DNA of 64,000 nt, taken from contig JAMKCH010019835.1 of the NCBI GenBank assembly GCA_023653785.1, positions 248,001 to 312,000 on the forward strand. The letters run 5' to 3'. Under the pieces are notes generated by a model. That model had not been told where the DNA came from. It saw nothing but the letters and a program-made list of their open reading frames with translations, and ran no database searches. The translations under genes were made by a program, and so were the position numbers. The stretch comes from Ophioderma brevispina (lineage: Eukaryota > Echinodermata > Ophiuroidea > Amphilepidida > Ophiodermatidae). Below, in pieces: positions 1-11,526 of this stretch. Every line of letters begins with the position of its first letter. The first letter of the stretch is position 1.

Positions 1-467
1 GAATGTGGCATAGAATAATATTCTATAGTAGGTTATAAATAAAAATCCCATTCTAAAGTTTGGTGAATAGGTTTGAAAATGTTTTTCTATAGTTTGAAGG
101 GTGCTGAATCAGAATTTTTGGGTTCAACCTCTGGGAAATGTGGGGAACTTTGTAAAATAGGGGGTAAATTATTCCGTAACCTGACCTTGAACCTTAATAG
201 GGCTGTACCTGTTTAACTAAAGGTCAGAACCTAGACAACTATACATTATTTAATCCTTATAATGAGACAAATACATTGGTGTACGTTTTACACAATTTGA
301 CTCGATTTCAAATTTACCCCTGTACTAAATTTACCCCTTATTTTACAAAGTTCCCACACTTCCGAGAGGTTGGACCAAAACATGATGATTCAGCACCCTT
401 CAAACTATAGAAAAACATTTTAAACCTTCAGTTTAATAGTCTTACAGAGGGAATGTGGCATAGAATA
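1..467. repeat. Foldback repeat family, copy 1
   Basis: Two inverted arms (about 72-172 and 329-428) face each other. The left arm carries GTTTTTCTATAGTTTGAAGG and GAACTTTGTAAAATAGGGGG, and the right arm carries their reverse complements. A 17-bp direct repeat, GAATGTGGCATAGAATA, lies at 1-17 and 451-467, just outside the arms, and may be a target duplication. The interior (about 185-240) matches the second copy near 16.86 kb. The left edge coincides with the window start, so the true boundary is unknown. No coding capacity is visible. Confidence 0.6.
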
Positions 468-783
468 CTTCTAAAATAATACGCACTTCAATCACTTTTA
501 CTTATAAGAGCAATTTCTTTGTGTTAAAATCCAGGAGAAAATTCACGTGTCATTATCTTTCTTGATTTCAATGGATCTGTTGGAAGACATTGATAAGTTC
601 AAGGTAGAATAGCAGTCGTGAGATAAATAACGGCAATGGAATTTAGTTTATTATTAGCAAAACCGGACATTGTGTGCATAACAAATGTCGAAGGGTTTTT
701 TTCAGACCAGGAGAATTGATTGATTGTTTTATTAGTTGATTTCAGTATGTCTAATGTTCTTGTTTGTTACACTCACTTCAGCT

Positions 784-1214
784 TTAAAGGGACATAATGG
801 CTTAAAAATATTCACACAATGAATTGGACCCTTACTGAAATCACTTCCACAAATTTGAAAACAATTTGGAAGTTTACATTCTGTAAAAAAAAAAGAAAAA
901 AAAAGCAAGAGTTCGTGGCAGCTTGTGGCAATTCATGCCACTGAAAATCAATGTGTTGCCATCCCTGCCAGAATTTACAGTGTATCTAGCATGTTTTGTG
1001 ACACAATTCAAAAGCATTCACACCGGGATTCAGACATTGTACTTCATACTTGTGATTTGGATCTGGCAAGTGAAAGGTGGATTAGCCGGGATTAGTACAT
1101 ATACAATAACAATGGTCTGTGAGCTGTTGACTGCGTGCTTTGTGGAAAGTGATTTCAGTAAAGGTCCATTTTCATTATGTCTGAATATTTTTTCATGCTA
1201 TTATATCCCTTTAA
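784..1214. mobile_element. TTAA-flanked MITE, family D
   Basis: A 423-bp element (788-1210) lies between TTAA at 784-787 and TTAA at 1211-1214. Its ends read AGGGACATAATGG and, on the other strand, AGGGATATAATAG. The inverted similarity runs about 70 bp inwards, through CTTACTGAAATCACTTCCAC at 830-850 and its inverse at 1138-1164. A TTAA duplication is typical of piggyBac-type transposition (known of that family), but no transposase is present. A 99-codon open frame inside it is incidental. Confidence 0.65.
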
Positions 1215-1524
1215 TGAAATAAAAATGGTCTGATATGTGCAGTGCTGGTTGTATTCAATGATGTGTGAAAAAATGACAAAGGATTTTCACCCTTATACTC
1301 CAAATGGAATATAAAGGAAACAGTATTTTACAGGCAGTTTTGGCGAATAACCATTACAATAAAATTTGATTATTTTAAATTGACTAAATTTGATACTACA
1401 TATGTTAATGAGGGTCCAATTTTCTTTCTTTTCTTTGACTCACCTATTACTAATGCATATGAATGTATGGGATAGAATAAAGCAAATCATGAGACGTAAG
1501 TTTAATGTTACTTCTCTATAAAGC

Positions 1525-1574
1525 TGAAATTGTTTCATTGTGTCTGAATATAGTTTCATTACGAGTTACCTCCC
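1525..1574. repeat. Right end of a second family D element
   Basis: The stretch with TCATTGTGTCTGAATATAG followed by TTACCTCCC matches the right arm of the family D MITE (TCATTATGTCTGAATATTT ... ATATCCCT). It stops exactly at the TTAA that begins the next MITE, so the family A element appears to have landed in the target duplication of an older family D copy. The left end of this copy is not clear. Confidence 0.4.
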
Positions 1575-1888
1575 TTAAAGGTCCCAGGAAATGCAAATAG
1601 AATTGATGTGGTTTGTGTCAAATCTACAAGGAAGGACCAGAAAACATTCAATATTTGGGTTGGTGATGACATCATCATTTGTGGTACCATTGATTTATCA
1701 GAGAGTAATATAAAATTCCAGGTGACTGGTGTGACTCTATTAATTACACTGACTGATAATCAATAGTTTCACAAATGATGTCATTGGTAGTGTATTCTTT
1801 TTTTTTCTGGCCCTGTTTATTGCAATTAAATGGAATGTCCCACAAAGATTTGGAGTAGGTTCATCATCTCATTTCCTGGGCCCTTTAA
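1575..1888 (-). mobile_element. TTAA-flanked MITE, family A copy 1
   Basis: A 306-bp element (1579-1884) with ends AGGTCCCAGGAAATG and the inverse CATTTCCTGGGCCCT lies between TTAA duplicates at 1575-1578 and 1885-1888. It is the reverse complement of the copies at 2.9 and 10.6 kb, with long near-identical internal stretches such as CACCAGTCACCTGGAATTTT. Short terminal inverted repeats plus TTAA suggest mobilisation by a piggyBac-like transposase encoded elsewhere (inference). It contains no coding frame of its own. Confidence 0.8.
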
Positions 1889-2887
1889 ACATGATGTATA
1901 TTCGTGCAGACAACTATTTACTAAATGCTATTCAATATGGAAACATGTTGAGGCTTTCGTCCAACAGTGGACAGATAAAAAGGCTGATGATTCAATATAT
2001 TCTACTCAACTAACGAAAGTTTCATACAATTTATATTGTATAAAAAAATTAAAAAATGAACTAATCAAACGGTTGTTGTAATTGCATTGCGTTTAGTCAC
2101 CTTTGTAACGAAAGAAATAACATAATATACTTTCCTTTTCATCATTGCTAATGTTTGTTATTATTATTTCAAAATGAAAATCATTGAAACATTTTGCAAA
2201 TAACTTTTATTTGTCATATGTTTGGGTTGAACAACTAGCTGGGAATACGCAAATAATTGATGTATCTGAATACCACAATTTCAGAAAGTAATATAGTTGT
2301 ATTTTTTTTTACTCTACCTTAAGAACAGCTTGCTTCAAGTCATAACAAGAAATATTTCTCCATTTTATGCCGTACCAGAGTATTTATACGAAAGTCTTTC
2401 CCATTGCTACGTATTCTTTCTGCAAGATTCCCGTACCATTTTGTTTTCATATTTTAATCTCATAATGCTTGTAAATAGAACATTATTTCATATTTATGCT
2501 GTCCGGATTGTAAAAATACACTTTAAAAATATATAAATGTATTATTGCATGCTGTCAAGAAACCATAGTTTATATTGTAAATTTTGGGACTATTTGCAAA
2601 TATTTTATTTTCCTGTACTTATTTTAAAATTTAAAGGTTTGGATCTTGTTAATAAATGCCATCTATAGTGTTGAGCAAGCAAATATTTGATCAATTTTAA
2701 TTTAAAAAGTCTATAGTCGTCCTGTTTTGTGGCAGTGCTTAGACTTACATGCAACAAAAGAACTACATTGACTTTTATGAGTATAATAAGTATTGATTTG
2801 TGGCCCGAAATAGCATAATTACCAGATTGGGGAGCTTAAGCGTACAATTTTACGCTTTCAATGAAAATAGAAAAATAACCTTGAACC

Positions 2888-3198
2888 TAAAAGGTCCCAG
2901 GAAATGAGATGATAAACCTACTGCAAATATTTGTAGCATATTCCATTGCAATACACAGAGCCAGAACAAAAATACACTACCAGTGACATCATTTATGAAA
3001 CTACTGATTAGCAGTCAGTACCAATAATAGATTCACACCAGTCACCTGGAATTTTCTATTACTTTCTGATAAATCAATGGTACCACAAATTTACCACAAA
3101 TTATGTCATCACCAACCCAAATATTGAATGCTTTCTGATCGCTCCTTGAAGACTTGACACAAACCACATATTCTATTTGCATTTCCTGGGACCTTAAA
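2888..3198 (+). mobile_element. TTAA-type MITE, family A copy 2
   Basis: A 303-bp element (2892-3194) has the same ends as copies 1 and 3. It is flanked by TAAA on both sides (2888-2891 and 3195-3198), one base off the TTAA seen at the other two copies. Its right edge abuts the LINE tail that follows, so it probably inserted into, or right beside, that LINE fragment. It is about 80-85% similar to the other copies by eye. Confidence 0.75.
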
Positions 3199-3520
3199 GC
3201 AGTTGTGGACTGCCCATCTTAAGCCCAAAGGCTGTGACCTTGATAGGAAAGCATGGGTCAACCTCAACAGACTCAGAATTGGCAATGGCCGTACAAAACA
3301 CTTCCTTCACAAGATCAGTGTGGAACTTTCACCAAACTGTGATTGTGGAGAGCCACAAACCATTAGCGACATCATAGATGACTGTGAGGTCTACAAGTCC
3401 CCAAGAGGATTCCCAGGCCTGATCAACCTGGACGATGAAACTATCAGCTGGTTAAAGACGGATCTTCCACTGTGATTTTGGACTTACACGAACAAACGAA
3501 CGAAGAAACATAACTAGTAT
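3199..3520 (+). pseudogene. 3' tail of a non-LTR retrotransposon ORF2
   Basis: A 91-residue frame (about 3203-3475) matches the extreme C-terminus of LINE reverse-transcriptase polyproteins. It has a tryptophan-leucine-asparagine stretch (WVNLNRLRIGNGRTKHFLHK), then a Cys/His cluster CDCGEPQTISDIIDDC, then a short acidic end with ISWLK. This post-RT Cys/His cluster is common in Jockey-like LINE proteins. The 3' region continues into ACGAACAAACGAACGAAG, a short repetitive tail of the kind seen at LINE 3' ends. Everything upstream (endonuclease and RT) is missing, and the 5' edge is the family A MITE. The fragment is a dead 5'-truncated copy. The clade assignment is tentative. Confidence 0.65.
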
Positions 3521-5110
3521 AACTTTGACTTCCTTTGGTTTCTTGTAATCAGTTTGACATTCCTTGTTTCTTTCTCTTCTTATATATTTCTATGATCTAT
3601 TAGAAATGCGTTAAAGGTGTTCAACGAATAGATTGTTTGAGGGCACCCAATATTGTGTCAAAATAAGTAATAAGTATAGATGAGACCTCATAGATTTTTA
3701 TACTTTGTATTTGGCTACAGAAATGTCGTAAAAAAAGACGAAGAAAGGTGATTTTGAATTTGCCTTAGATTCAATATAAACATGGCTGAATTTCGTACTT
3801 TCTCCTAATGAAATGGAAACTTTCACAATTTTTGTTACAAAAAACATTGTCTCTCAGCTTAAGCCTTCAGATGGGGACATTTTTGGATGGAAAGCTTTAC
3901 ATCTGGGCACAAATCAGTACTTTCGATTTTTTTAGACATTTTTGTATGTGAATCTCTCGTTTCACCTTTATGATATAGTTGCCTGGATAACTATTAGGCA
4001 GTTCAATCCCCGCTTTACTAAGTGTAACCGAAACCGCCGCACACAGACTTGTGCGTGGTCTCACCAACTCTTGGAATTATTTTGAGTTTTTTTTTCCCCC
4101 CAAACCAAATCATGTAGCAAAATAATGCTTGCGACGAATTCACCTCCTTCAAATATAGCATTGCATGATATCTTCTATCCCATTTCCGTAACCGGTATAG
4201 AGAAACGTGGTCATTTTTTCTTTAAGGGCGAAGTATCCATCGATGTTGATTTCCACGAAGTTGTCCTCTTTGCTGCTGCAGTGTGCGTGTCCTAATTGAA
4301 AATACACGCTAATAGCCTTGGCACTCGGCACGCACGTTCGGAGGTCTCCTTAATACCGAATATAATTTTATGAATGAAAAGTGGAATCCGTTTGCTGTGA
4401 TTTGGGCGGGGATCGCTTCGCGGCCGTTTGGATTTTCGAGAAGTTCAGATGATCAGGCTTCTCAGCCATATTTGATATTTCCAATTTACCGTTTTGACCA
4501 AAAGCTATGGGATTTGTAAAGTTTTTTAAGCAGTCTTTTTCAGTAGAAGTATAATCCTTTTTGCGATAATATCAAGTTATGTAGAATTATTTACTATGAA
4601 AAATAACATAAACTATTTTTTCCCCGAAGTAATGGCAAATTCTCGGGCCGCGCGGAAATAAAAGACATATAAGTGGAAAAATCGCCATTGGCATGCTGTA
4701 CAACAGCCCTGCGCCTGTGAGTTGACAACTCTTGAGTTGACAATGACGCCCGCTTTCCGGTTTTAGAGGTTTTCACGCATTTTTTTAAAACTTTTAGTGC
4801 GTTTGAAAGAATTAGCTGAAAAAGATAACTAATGAGATGATGTTTGTGAAGGATGTATTACGGTAATGGCTCTTCTCGTCTTGACTGCCATGTTGGTACA
4901 CAATTCCCAGTTTATTCTTGTATTTACGAATAGAGTTTCCAAACCAAATACGTGTGGGTCCAGAAAATCTGTTTTGGAGTTTCATTCTTCATGCACATGC
5001 CTAAAACTCGTCAAAAAAAAAAAATAACCATAATAATTTCGTATTAAAAAATGATCGTTCTAGTTCATTACTAATTGTTATTTTGTAGTATTAAACTTAA
5101 GAAGCGGTTG
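3521..5110. other. Non-coding stretch without recognised genes
   Basis: I see no supported gene. A minus-strand open frame at 4149-4331 has a plausible protein-like composition but no recognisable domain or convincing splice sites. It was not called. Confidence 0.4.
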
Positions 5111-5118
5111 ATAAGGAC

Positions 5119-5165
5119 TCCCCCCCCCCACACACACACACACACGCGCGCGCGCGCCGCCACAC
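5119..5165. repeat. C-run / (CA)n / (CG)n microsatellite
   Basis: A run of C passes directly into about ten CA dinucleotides and then about seven CG dinucleotides. Alternating CA/CG tracts favour Z-DNA (known property). Open frames across it on either strand are artefacts of the repeat. Confidence 0.9.
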
Positions 5166-5169
5166 CTCT

Positions 5170-6535
5170 CTGTCTTCAAGTTGCTAGTAGGATTGTTGGC
5201 GACGAGGTGCATGGATTTTTGTAAATGTACACACAGCTTGAATGTAGGCCTAACGACTCTATTTTTGTGGCGTTGCGACGGGGGAGGGGAGGGGGAAGGA
5301 TGGAAATAGCTAATCATTCATTAGGGGTTATCCACATAAAAACAATTTTACTAATAAGTTTTATTGTGCATCCCCAATAATTTACCTTGTTATAGTACAC
5401 CATTTGCAAAATGCAAATATTTTTAAAAAGAAAACTACTGCCAATGAGTCTATCAAAGTTCTTATGATTGGGCTTATTCCTGAAAATAGCTCATAGTTCA
5501 TTTAGAGGTTATATCGCACGTGACAATTTTTATTATGCATCCATACTTTACCTAATTAGAGGGCAACCATTTTGAAAATTGGTATTTTTTCGCATTTTTA
5601 GGAAAAATAACAATTAAGTATGAAAATCCAGCAAGGAGAGTAAGAAACTAATACATTACATAGTAGACATGCTCGGAGTTTTGCCTACAATTCTGAAATA
5701 TCTACCATGTACAAAGATTGAGATATTGTTAATTTCTTCTACAAAACTGCTTAAAAATCAGAAATGGTCCCATTTTTTAAAATCATTTCCTCCTATTCAA
5801 AATTATTCATAATTACGCAAGATAGTTTTCTTTATATGATATGTATAAAGCTGATTATATCAGGAAGATTGCTGAAATTTTCTATTTCTAGTGTGTCATC
5901 TTGTAAAGTTTTTAATATATATTTATTATGTACAATAAGATGCTATTTTGATGGTGCCATAAGAAAATAAGAAAATAAAGATTTTACCTTTTGACAATGG
6001 TCTCTCCCAATGTTGCTTCAATTAACTAGTACTAAAATTGGAATATTTCCGCAACCGTAGAATCAGATGTTGAAAATTCAAAATTTACGTGCTGCCGTTG
6101 AACCCCTTTCTATCAATGGTGTGGCTTTTAAACCTCTAGATAGATACCAATATAAATTCCCACCTAAAAGTGCCTAATCTATATATGAACACGACCTCAC
6201 CTTTGCTTAACAACAGTATGGTTCGCCGGGTTCGGGAAAGATCAAACCAAAAATAATGGGCTTCATATTAAAGTTGCTAAAAAGTACAAATGACCACGGT
6301 TTTCTTTCTAACTTAGATCGTTTACAATACATACAAAACAAAATTGCAACTGTTTTCTTTTCAGAGGCTCCTCGTGTTGCCACTAGCGGTTTTAGAAAAT
6401 GAAGTCGTTTTAGGCGTTCATCGGAAACAAAGTTTTGCCCCTCCTAAAATTAAAAAACGAGGTAAATCATTTGTACCTGGAATTATAAATTCATTTGCTT
6501 ATTGATCATGGAAATACTTCAACTTTTCCGGACAA
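5170..6535. other. AT-rich non-coding stretch
   Basis: There is no recognised gene or strong repeat structure here. Short open frames lack any domain, and the base composition is AT-rich throughout. Confidence 0.4.
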
Positions 6536-6545
6536 GTACTTGCGT

Positions 6546-6695
6546 AGGGTGTGTGTGTGTGCTTGGCTCTCGCGCGCGTGTATGTGTACGCGAGCGTGCT
6601 GGTGTGCGTGCGTGGGCGCGAGAGTGTGTGTTGTGTGTGGTGCGTGTCTGTGTGTGGGGGTGTGGGGTGTGTGTGTGTGTGTCAGGGAGGGTCCA
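6546..6695. repeat. Imperfect (TG)n microsatellite tract
   Basis: About 150 bases of TG-dominated sequence are interrupted by CG and CA steps. Overlapping frames of 68-107 codons on both strands (Cys/Val/Gly-rich or Thr/His-rich) are simple-repeat artefacts. Confidence 0.9.
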
Positions 6696-6699
6696 AGAA

Positions 6700-6775
6700 C
6701 TAGAAGGATTCGATCGAATCCACATCCGCCGATGCTATAGACCACTGAGCTATAAGCAACTCGTGGTGGTTTGGA
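6700..6775 (-). ncRNA. tRNA-like relic, possibly a SINE head
   Basis: On the minus strand an A-box-like TAGCTCAGTGGTCTATAGC is followed about 12 bases later by GGATTCGATCGAATCC, which resembles a B box / T arm but is a self-complementary variant. Spacing and order fit a tRNA-derived pol III promoter. The anticodon arm is too degraded to fold, so this is a tRNA pseudogene or SINE head rather than a functional tRNA. Confidence is limited because no second copy is visible. Confidence 0.35.
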
Positions 6776-6779
6776 AAGT

Positions 6780-8030
6780 GAGAATCAACCTATGCAAGCC
6801 TTCACTTGAATGTTCTTGTATTTGATATCATAATGACCTTAGGGTTTGGTTGTTCCTACATTCCCCTGAAACAAAACCAAATAATTAAAACAATCTAGGA
6901 TTTTTATTATACCATTTTTTATGATACAATAACTTGCCATTAATTTGTCCCTGGCGGTAATTGGGTGACAGTCCATGCAATTGCACGAGGCATCCAATGA
7001 GACATTGCGTCTGTAAATTAACATGTTGCAAATATTTAGTGCTCTGTCCATCTGTCAATTATGAACATAACACTGTGTTCTACGACTATTCATACGTCCA
7101 ATTCCGAGCGTCAAATTTAATACAGACAATTACAGTGTGAGCAATTAAATGTGTATGTCTGTGTTTGTGTCTTAGAATTTTACTGCGTTTAATTATCTTC
7201 TAACTGAACGAAACAAACACCTAACAAAATAATTATGTTTTCAAAGATGATGGTCAACAAAAACACGCACAAATATTTTTGCACGAAATGTTTTGCCAAT
7301 GTGCAAAGTTTGAAACTACAAAGAATAATTACGTTTCTTTCTTTGCCGCGAATCAATCCCACAAACATTGAAACACTGAGCTTTAATTTGCTGCTATTTT
7401 TTGCCTGATTTTTTTATGTGCCATGTAGACACCATAACAACCAGGGCAAGGACTAGGCAATATAATACAAAGGAATAGTAGTTTTGAAAATTAGTCACTG
7501 CTATAGTGTAATTTCCAAATTAACCAGTATCAAATTTGTGAAAAAATTACGTAACGCTCATTTTCACTTATGGCAACAACTATGGGCTTTAATTTTTCTC
7601 CCGCATGTCAATCACAACTTTGTGTTTATCCCCTACCCTCATTACCATCGCTCTTCTTACGTTTTCAAAGCATTTTCTCAACAAAAACAATATTTAAGAA
7701 ATTCTGTGTCCATAATGATAAATGGATTCGTTGGTGTAATTAAATCCGCCATTAAGATTCAAAAAATACGTCAGAGTGTATTGCTAACATTTTTACTGCA
7801 AGTTTTACAAGGTAGGTCTTGATCTGCCTAACTCGTTTTATAAGCATTATTAAAATTACCCAGGAATACAAAAAAATGATAATATATAACAATAATTGTC
7901 ATTACAAACTATAATGCTAATTTGGCAAATCGCAAAAGGTACGTAGATTTTTCCGTCACCTCGCCAAACAATATCGTTTTCGTGGTCGTTATCGCCTAGC
8001 AAATGGAAACTACAAGGTGAGTACAAAATT
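6780..8030. other. Non-coding stretch
   Basis: A 112-codon open frame at 7484-7822 has no recognisable domain and lies in AT-rich sequence. No gene is called here. Confidence 0.35.
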
Positions 8031-8034
8031 GACC

Positions 8035-8880
8035 CTGATTGTGTCCACATTTTGAAGTTTTAAGTAATATATATCTAACACATGCGGCATCATCTGAAAG
8101 CTTAGTTCATTTTCTTTAAAGGTGCGAGTTCCGATCGTCTTTTTTACCCCCCTCCCCGATTTACCCGGAAGTAATATCGATTTCGATATCAGATGAAAGG
8201 ATGTATTTTTCTCATTGTCGTCCTGAAATTTCAGCTTCCAAATTATTTTTTTCCCAAGATACAGACAAAAATATGCCGTTTCAAAGGTTAACCATCAATA
8301 TTAGCACAGTAGTTAATAGGGCATTGTAATGTGCATTATCGCTTCTACCATCGAAACTGCAAGTTTGTTTCCCACGATACTTGGTGGTAAGTGTATACAA
8401 GTGCCAAGCTCTCATATCAGATAGAAACTACGGTACACATAAATCGGAACAACCACCTTTAATTTGCTGCAAAAATCGGTTAGGTATAGAGCGAGCTACA
8501 TTCGTTTGAATCAAGTAGTCGTTTTGCGCTCTATCCACGGATTACCATTAAAATGAACGGCGTTCAGCGAAGCAGTATTTAACCCCACAAAATTCAGTCA
8601 TACTTTACCGTCGTTTCTTCGTCCTCATAAATCATAAAATCATTTAAAAAAAATTATTTGATACATGTATCAGTTACTGGAGGAGTTAAATGAATCATAC
8701 CATAATTTTGAAGGAACATGCATCGGTGACAAACTTTTGATGTTTAAAGTATTGTCTAAATTTGTAGACCAAAATGCCACAACTTGAAAAAAAGTGTTTA
8801 AAATAAAACTTACTATTATCACTGGCTTTTACACCTTTAAGATACCACTTTATTTGGCATTAATAATTATAGTCATACCC
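8035..8880 (+). repeat. Interspersed repeat family E, copy 1
   Basis: The segment 8035-8110 matches 26910-26990 directly (shared TGATTGTGTCC and a CATGYGGYATCA core). The segment 8445-8566 matches 27000-27135 directly, sharing CTATCCACGGA and TCAAGTAGTC. The segment 8567-8880 matches the reverse complement of 27165-27475. Together they give the arm and middle of a foldback element whose fuller copy lies at 26.9-28.7 kb. The second arm is missing or unrecognisable here. Confidence 0.6.
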
Positions 8881-9268
8881 TTATCATCATTTTGGGAGAG
8901 TCATTTGCTTAGTTGCCCGCCGTGCCAAACTGGAAACAAGAAAACTTACTTTTTTCTGTCCAAATGGATGTTACGCAAGCTACATTTCTCATTTCAAAAA
9001 CTGTTCTTCTCATTTTTTTTTGTCTTAACAGTGTCATAATGAACCAAATTCTTTGTCAACTGTAATAAACTGTTAAGGTGACGGGCTGTCTTTAATGGAA
9101 TTCCTTTTTTATAATTAATGTCAAAATTAACCAGTTTCATAGACGACTGCTTCAAACTGTCTTTAACGGAATAAAGTGCAATTCTAGATTACGCTTTATT
9201 CCATAAAATTGTCTATTGCACTAAATGCACTACAGAGCAACTATGGTGGTATATCTGTGGGAAACCTC

Positions 9269-9311
9269 GATCCAGGAGCGCTCCAGGAGCAGGGCAGGTC
9301 GCTCCTGGATC
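9269..9311. repeat. 12-bp-arm hairpin
   Basis: GATCCAGGAGCG at 9269-9280 and its perfect inverse at 9300-9311 enclose a GC-rich loop. CTCCAGGAGC and CTGCCTCCGTT are also repeated close by. The function is unknown. Confidence 0.5.
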
Positions 9312-9509
9312 ACACCTGCCTCCGTTCTGCCTCCGTTGCGACACTATAGAATATAAATCAGTCTAAAGGTATAAGAAAGTGCTAATGGGGGTATAGGGAA
9401 TTGGGGAGGCTTTCACTCATTACGGCCGGAATAAAGCGCAATGTGATTGTTCTTGGTGATAAGATGGGTCTTTTCATCTTCAAGTATCTAATTCGTTGTT
9501 GTTGACTTT

Positions 9510-9690
9510 TTTTCGGCAAAAATTTTCGCGTTCCCCCCTCGCTTCCGTTCAAAATTTCACACTCCCCCCTTGATCATGCTGATTTCCCCATTTAAAAGTT
9601 CATGTTCCCTTCTCTCTCGTTGATGAAAAATTTCACGTTCCCCCTCTCTCTTACAAAAAATTTTCGGGTTCCCACCTCAAATCCTCCATT
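9510..9690. repeat. Degenerate tandem repeat, ~35-bp units
   Basis: About five imperfect units have the pattern AAAATTTYRCGTTCCCCCCTC, each an A/T run followed by a C-rich run. It looks like a decayed minisatellite. Confidence 0.45.
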
Positions 9691-9914
9691 CCCCTGGCGT
9701 AAATAATGACCCCTCCCTAATGCTTTCAAAGTGATTAAAGGCATACTCTAAGATTTCAACATATTTCTCTGCATGTTTCGGTCTAAAATATCATCTCTTA
9801 AACTATAATCATATTGAATTCGTTGTTATTTAAATATTTTAGCGGTTTTGTGTAATTATTACCGAAGCATATAGACTGGTTTTAAACTTAGTAAACGTAT
9901 TTCGGAACCAAACA

Positions 9915-11135
9915 AAGCACAAATACGTACATTAAACCTCCTCTAACAAACACAACACGTTTAATGGGGTTTGTTGCAACCCTCTGTTATTTTACAAGAG
10001 GTGGATGGGGATTCCCCAAGATGTTAACTTAGAAACTGAATCAACTTGTTTATGCTTTGAGACCAAAACATGTTGAGGGATAGGTAATTCCCCATGAAGT
10101 TATAAATGTGAGATGATGTAATTTTTATGAAATCTGATTTGAGAGTGCTAGGTTATGTTTATGCATGGTGATGATGTAATGATTATTGTTAGAAAGGGGA
10201 ATCTAGCTGTGAGAAGTTAAATACTTGTGACTGAAAGACTCAGGGACCAGCAGTAGTAACCAGGAAGCTATACAGTGTAGTTATTTATAGCTACTTTTAA
10301 TCTACAATAATGTTAGATTTGAGCTTTACATATTGCCAGGATTTATATATAATATTAGGATGCCGCCGGAGCTTGATAGCTAAAGTGTCTGCTGTCGTCT
10401 TTTAAGCCAGAAGAGCTTCAGTTTTGGAATCAAAAAGGGATTCCAGTTTGTGGTCCTATATGAGGACATTAGCGACAGACTGATGGTGGTAGAATACCTG
10501 GATTGTATTGCAGAAAATTAGTGTCGTCGAGGAAAAACCCCGTCGTCTTGAACTGCTGGACAAAATTACCTTCAAGTCTTCGCTTTGAGGACATATCATT
10601 GTTGAACTGCAACGCTTTCACCATAGGACACTAGCGAACTCTTAAAGGTCCCAGGAAATGAGATGATAAACCTACTACAAATCTTTACAGGATATTCCAT
10701 TCCAATAAACAGGGCCAGAAAAAAGAATACACTACCAGTGACATCATTTGTGAAACTATTGATTTTCAGTCAGTGTCATGAATAGATTCACACCAGTCAC
10801 CTGGAATTTTCTATTGCTCTCTGACAAATCAATAGTTTCACTAATGATGTCATCACCAACCCAAATATTGAATGCTTCCTGGTCCCTCCTTGTATACTTG
10901 ACACAAACCACATCAATTCTATTTGCATTTCCTGGGACCTTTAAGTATAAAATTGTGTGTAATTTTAATATATGTAATATTGTTTTTGGACATGCCAAAT
11001 TCTTGAACCAAAACCAATTAAAATCATTAAATCTGTGTTATATTATAAAATTCAGATTACTTGTGCACAAGGCTCATTTATTTGTGTTTGAAAGGTATTC
11101 TGACCTGTGACGCCTAAGAGACGTCATAACATTAT
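9915..11135 (+). repeat. Interspersed repeat family F, copy A
   Basis: This element of about 0.9 kb is split by the family A MITE at 10646-10940. Both halves match the reverse complement of 19960-21010. Shared landmarks include TTGTGGTCCTATATGAGGAC with TTGAACTGCAACGC on the left, and a GGACATRCCAAATTCTGAACC-like stretch plus AAGGCTCATTT on the right. Because copy B lacks the MITE, the pair gives a filled/empty-site comparison. No coding frame is conserved. Confidence 0.7.
10642..10944 (+). mobile_element. TTAA-flanked MITE, family A copy 3
   Basis: A 295-bp element (10646-10940) with ends AGGTCCCAGGAAATG and CATTTCCTGGGACCT lies between TTAA at 10642-10645 and 10941-10944. It interrupts repeat family F. 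In copy B of that repeat (20.2 kb, opposite strand) a single TTAA followed by the same GTAT occupies the corresponding place. Confidence 0.85.
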
Positions 11136-11526
11136 TCATTTGATCGTGTGGCAATATGACCAAATATGAAGCCCAGGTTTAGCTTCGCTGAATGAGAAAG
11201 TGGATATTAGGGCTTGTATGATGGAGTCTTACCAATCGGACGTCTAGAATTGATGTGCTTGTTATATTATAATACTATTTGTGACATTAGCTTAATGACA
11301 AGTATTTGCTATTAAAGAACATATAGATGTAAGTACAAATACATGTAGGACGGGATTAATAACGACCTTTTTAAATTTCTAAGATATTTATGACAAGCCA
11401 TATGGACAAGTTGCAATGAATAATCGGCATTCAATATGATAAGGTCAAAGTCGACAACCTACATAATTGAAAGAATACTAACGGCTAGATTTCCGAGCAT
11501 TTGAATGTAGCAATATAGAACAACCA

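Noticed and set aside
923..1222. 99-codon open frame
   Set aside because: Lies almost wholly inside the family D MITE, which has no conserved coding frame.
1830..2081. 83-codon open frame
   Set aside because: Starts inside a MITE terminus; the rest is AT-rich with no recognisable domain.
3970..4020. GGCAGTTCAATCCCCGC resembling a tRNA T arm
   Set aside because: The A-box-like sequence before it is far too close; no tRNA fold.
4149..4331. Minus-strand 60-codon frame with protein-like composition
   Set aside because: No domain recognised and the upstream acceptor candidate (TATTAAG) is poor. It could be a terminal exon, but evidence is insufficient.
6495..6825. Overlapping open frames of 68-107 codons over the TG tract
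   Set aside because: Their composition follows the dinucleotide repeat on both strands; no domain.
7484..7822. 112-codon open frame
   Set aside because: No domain, AT-rich, no splice or start context better than chance.
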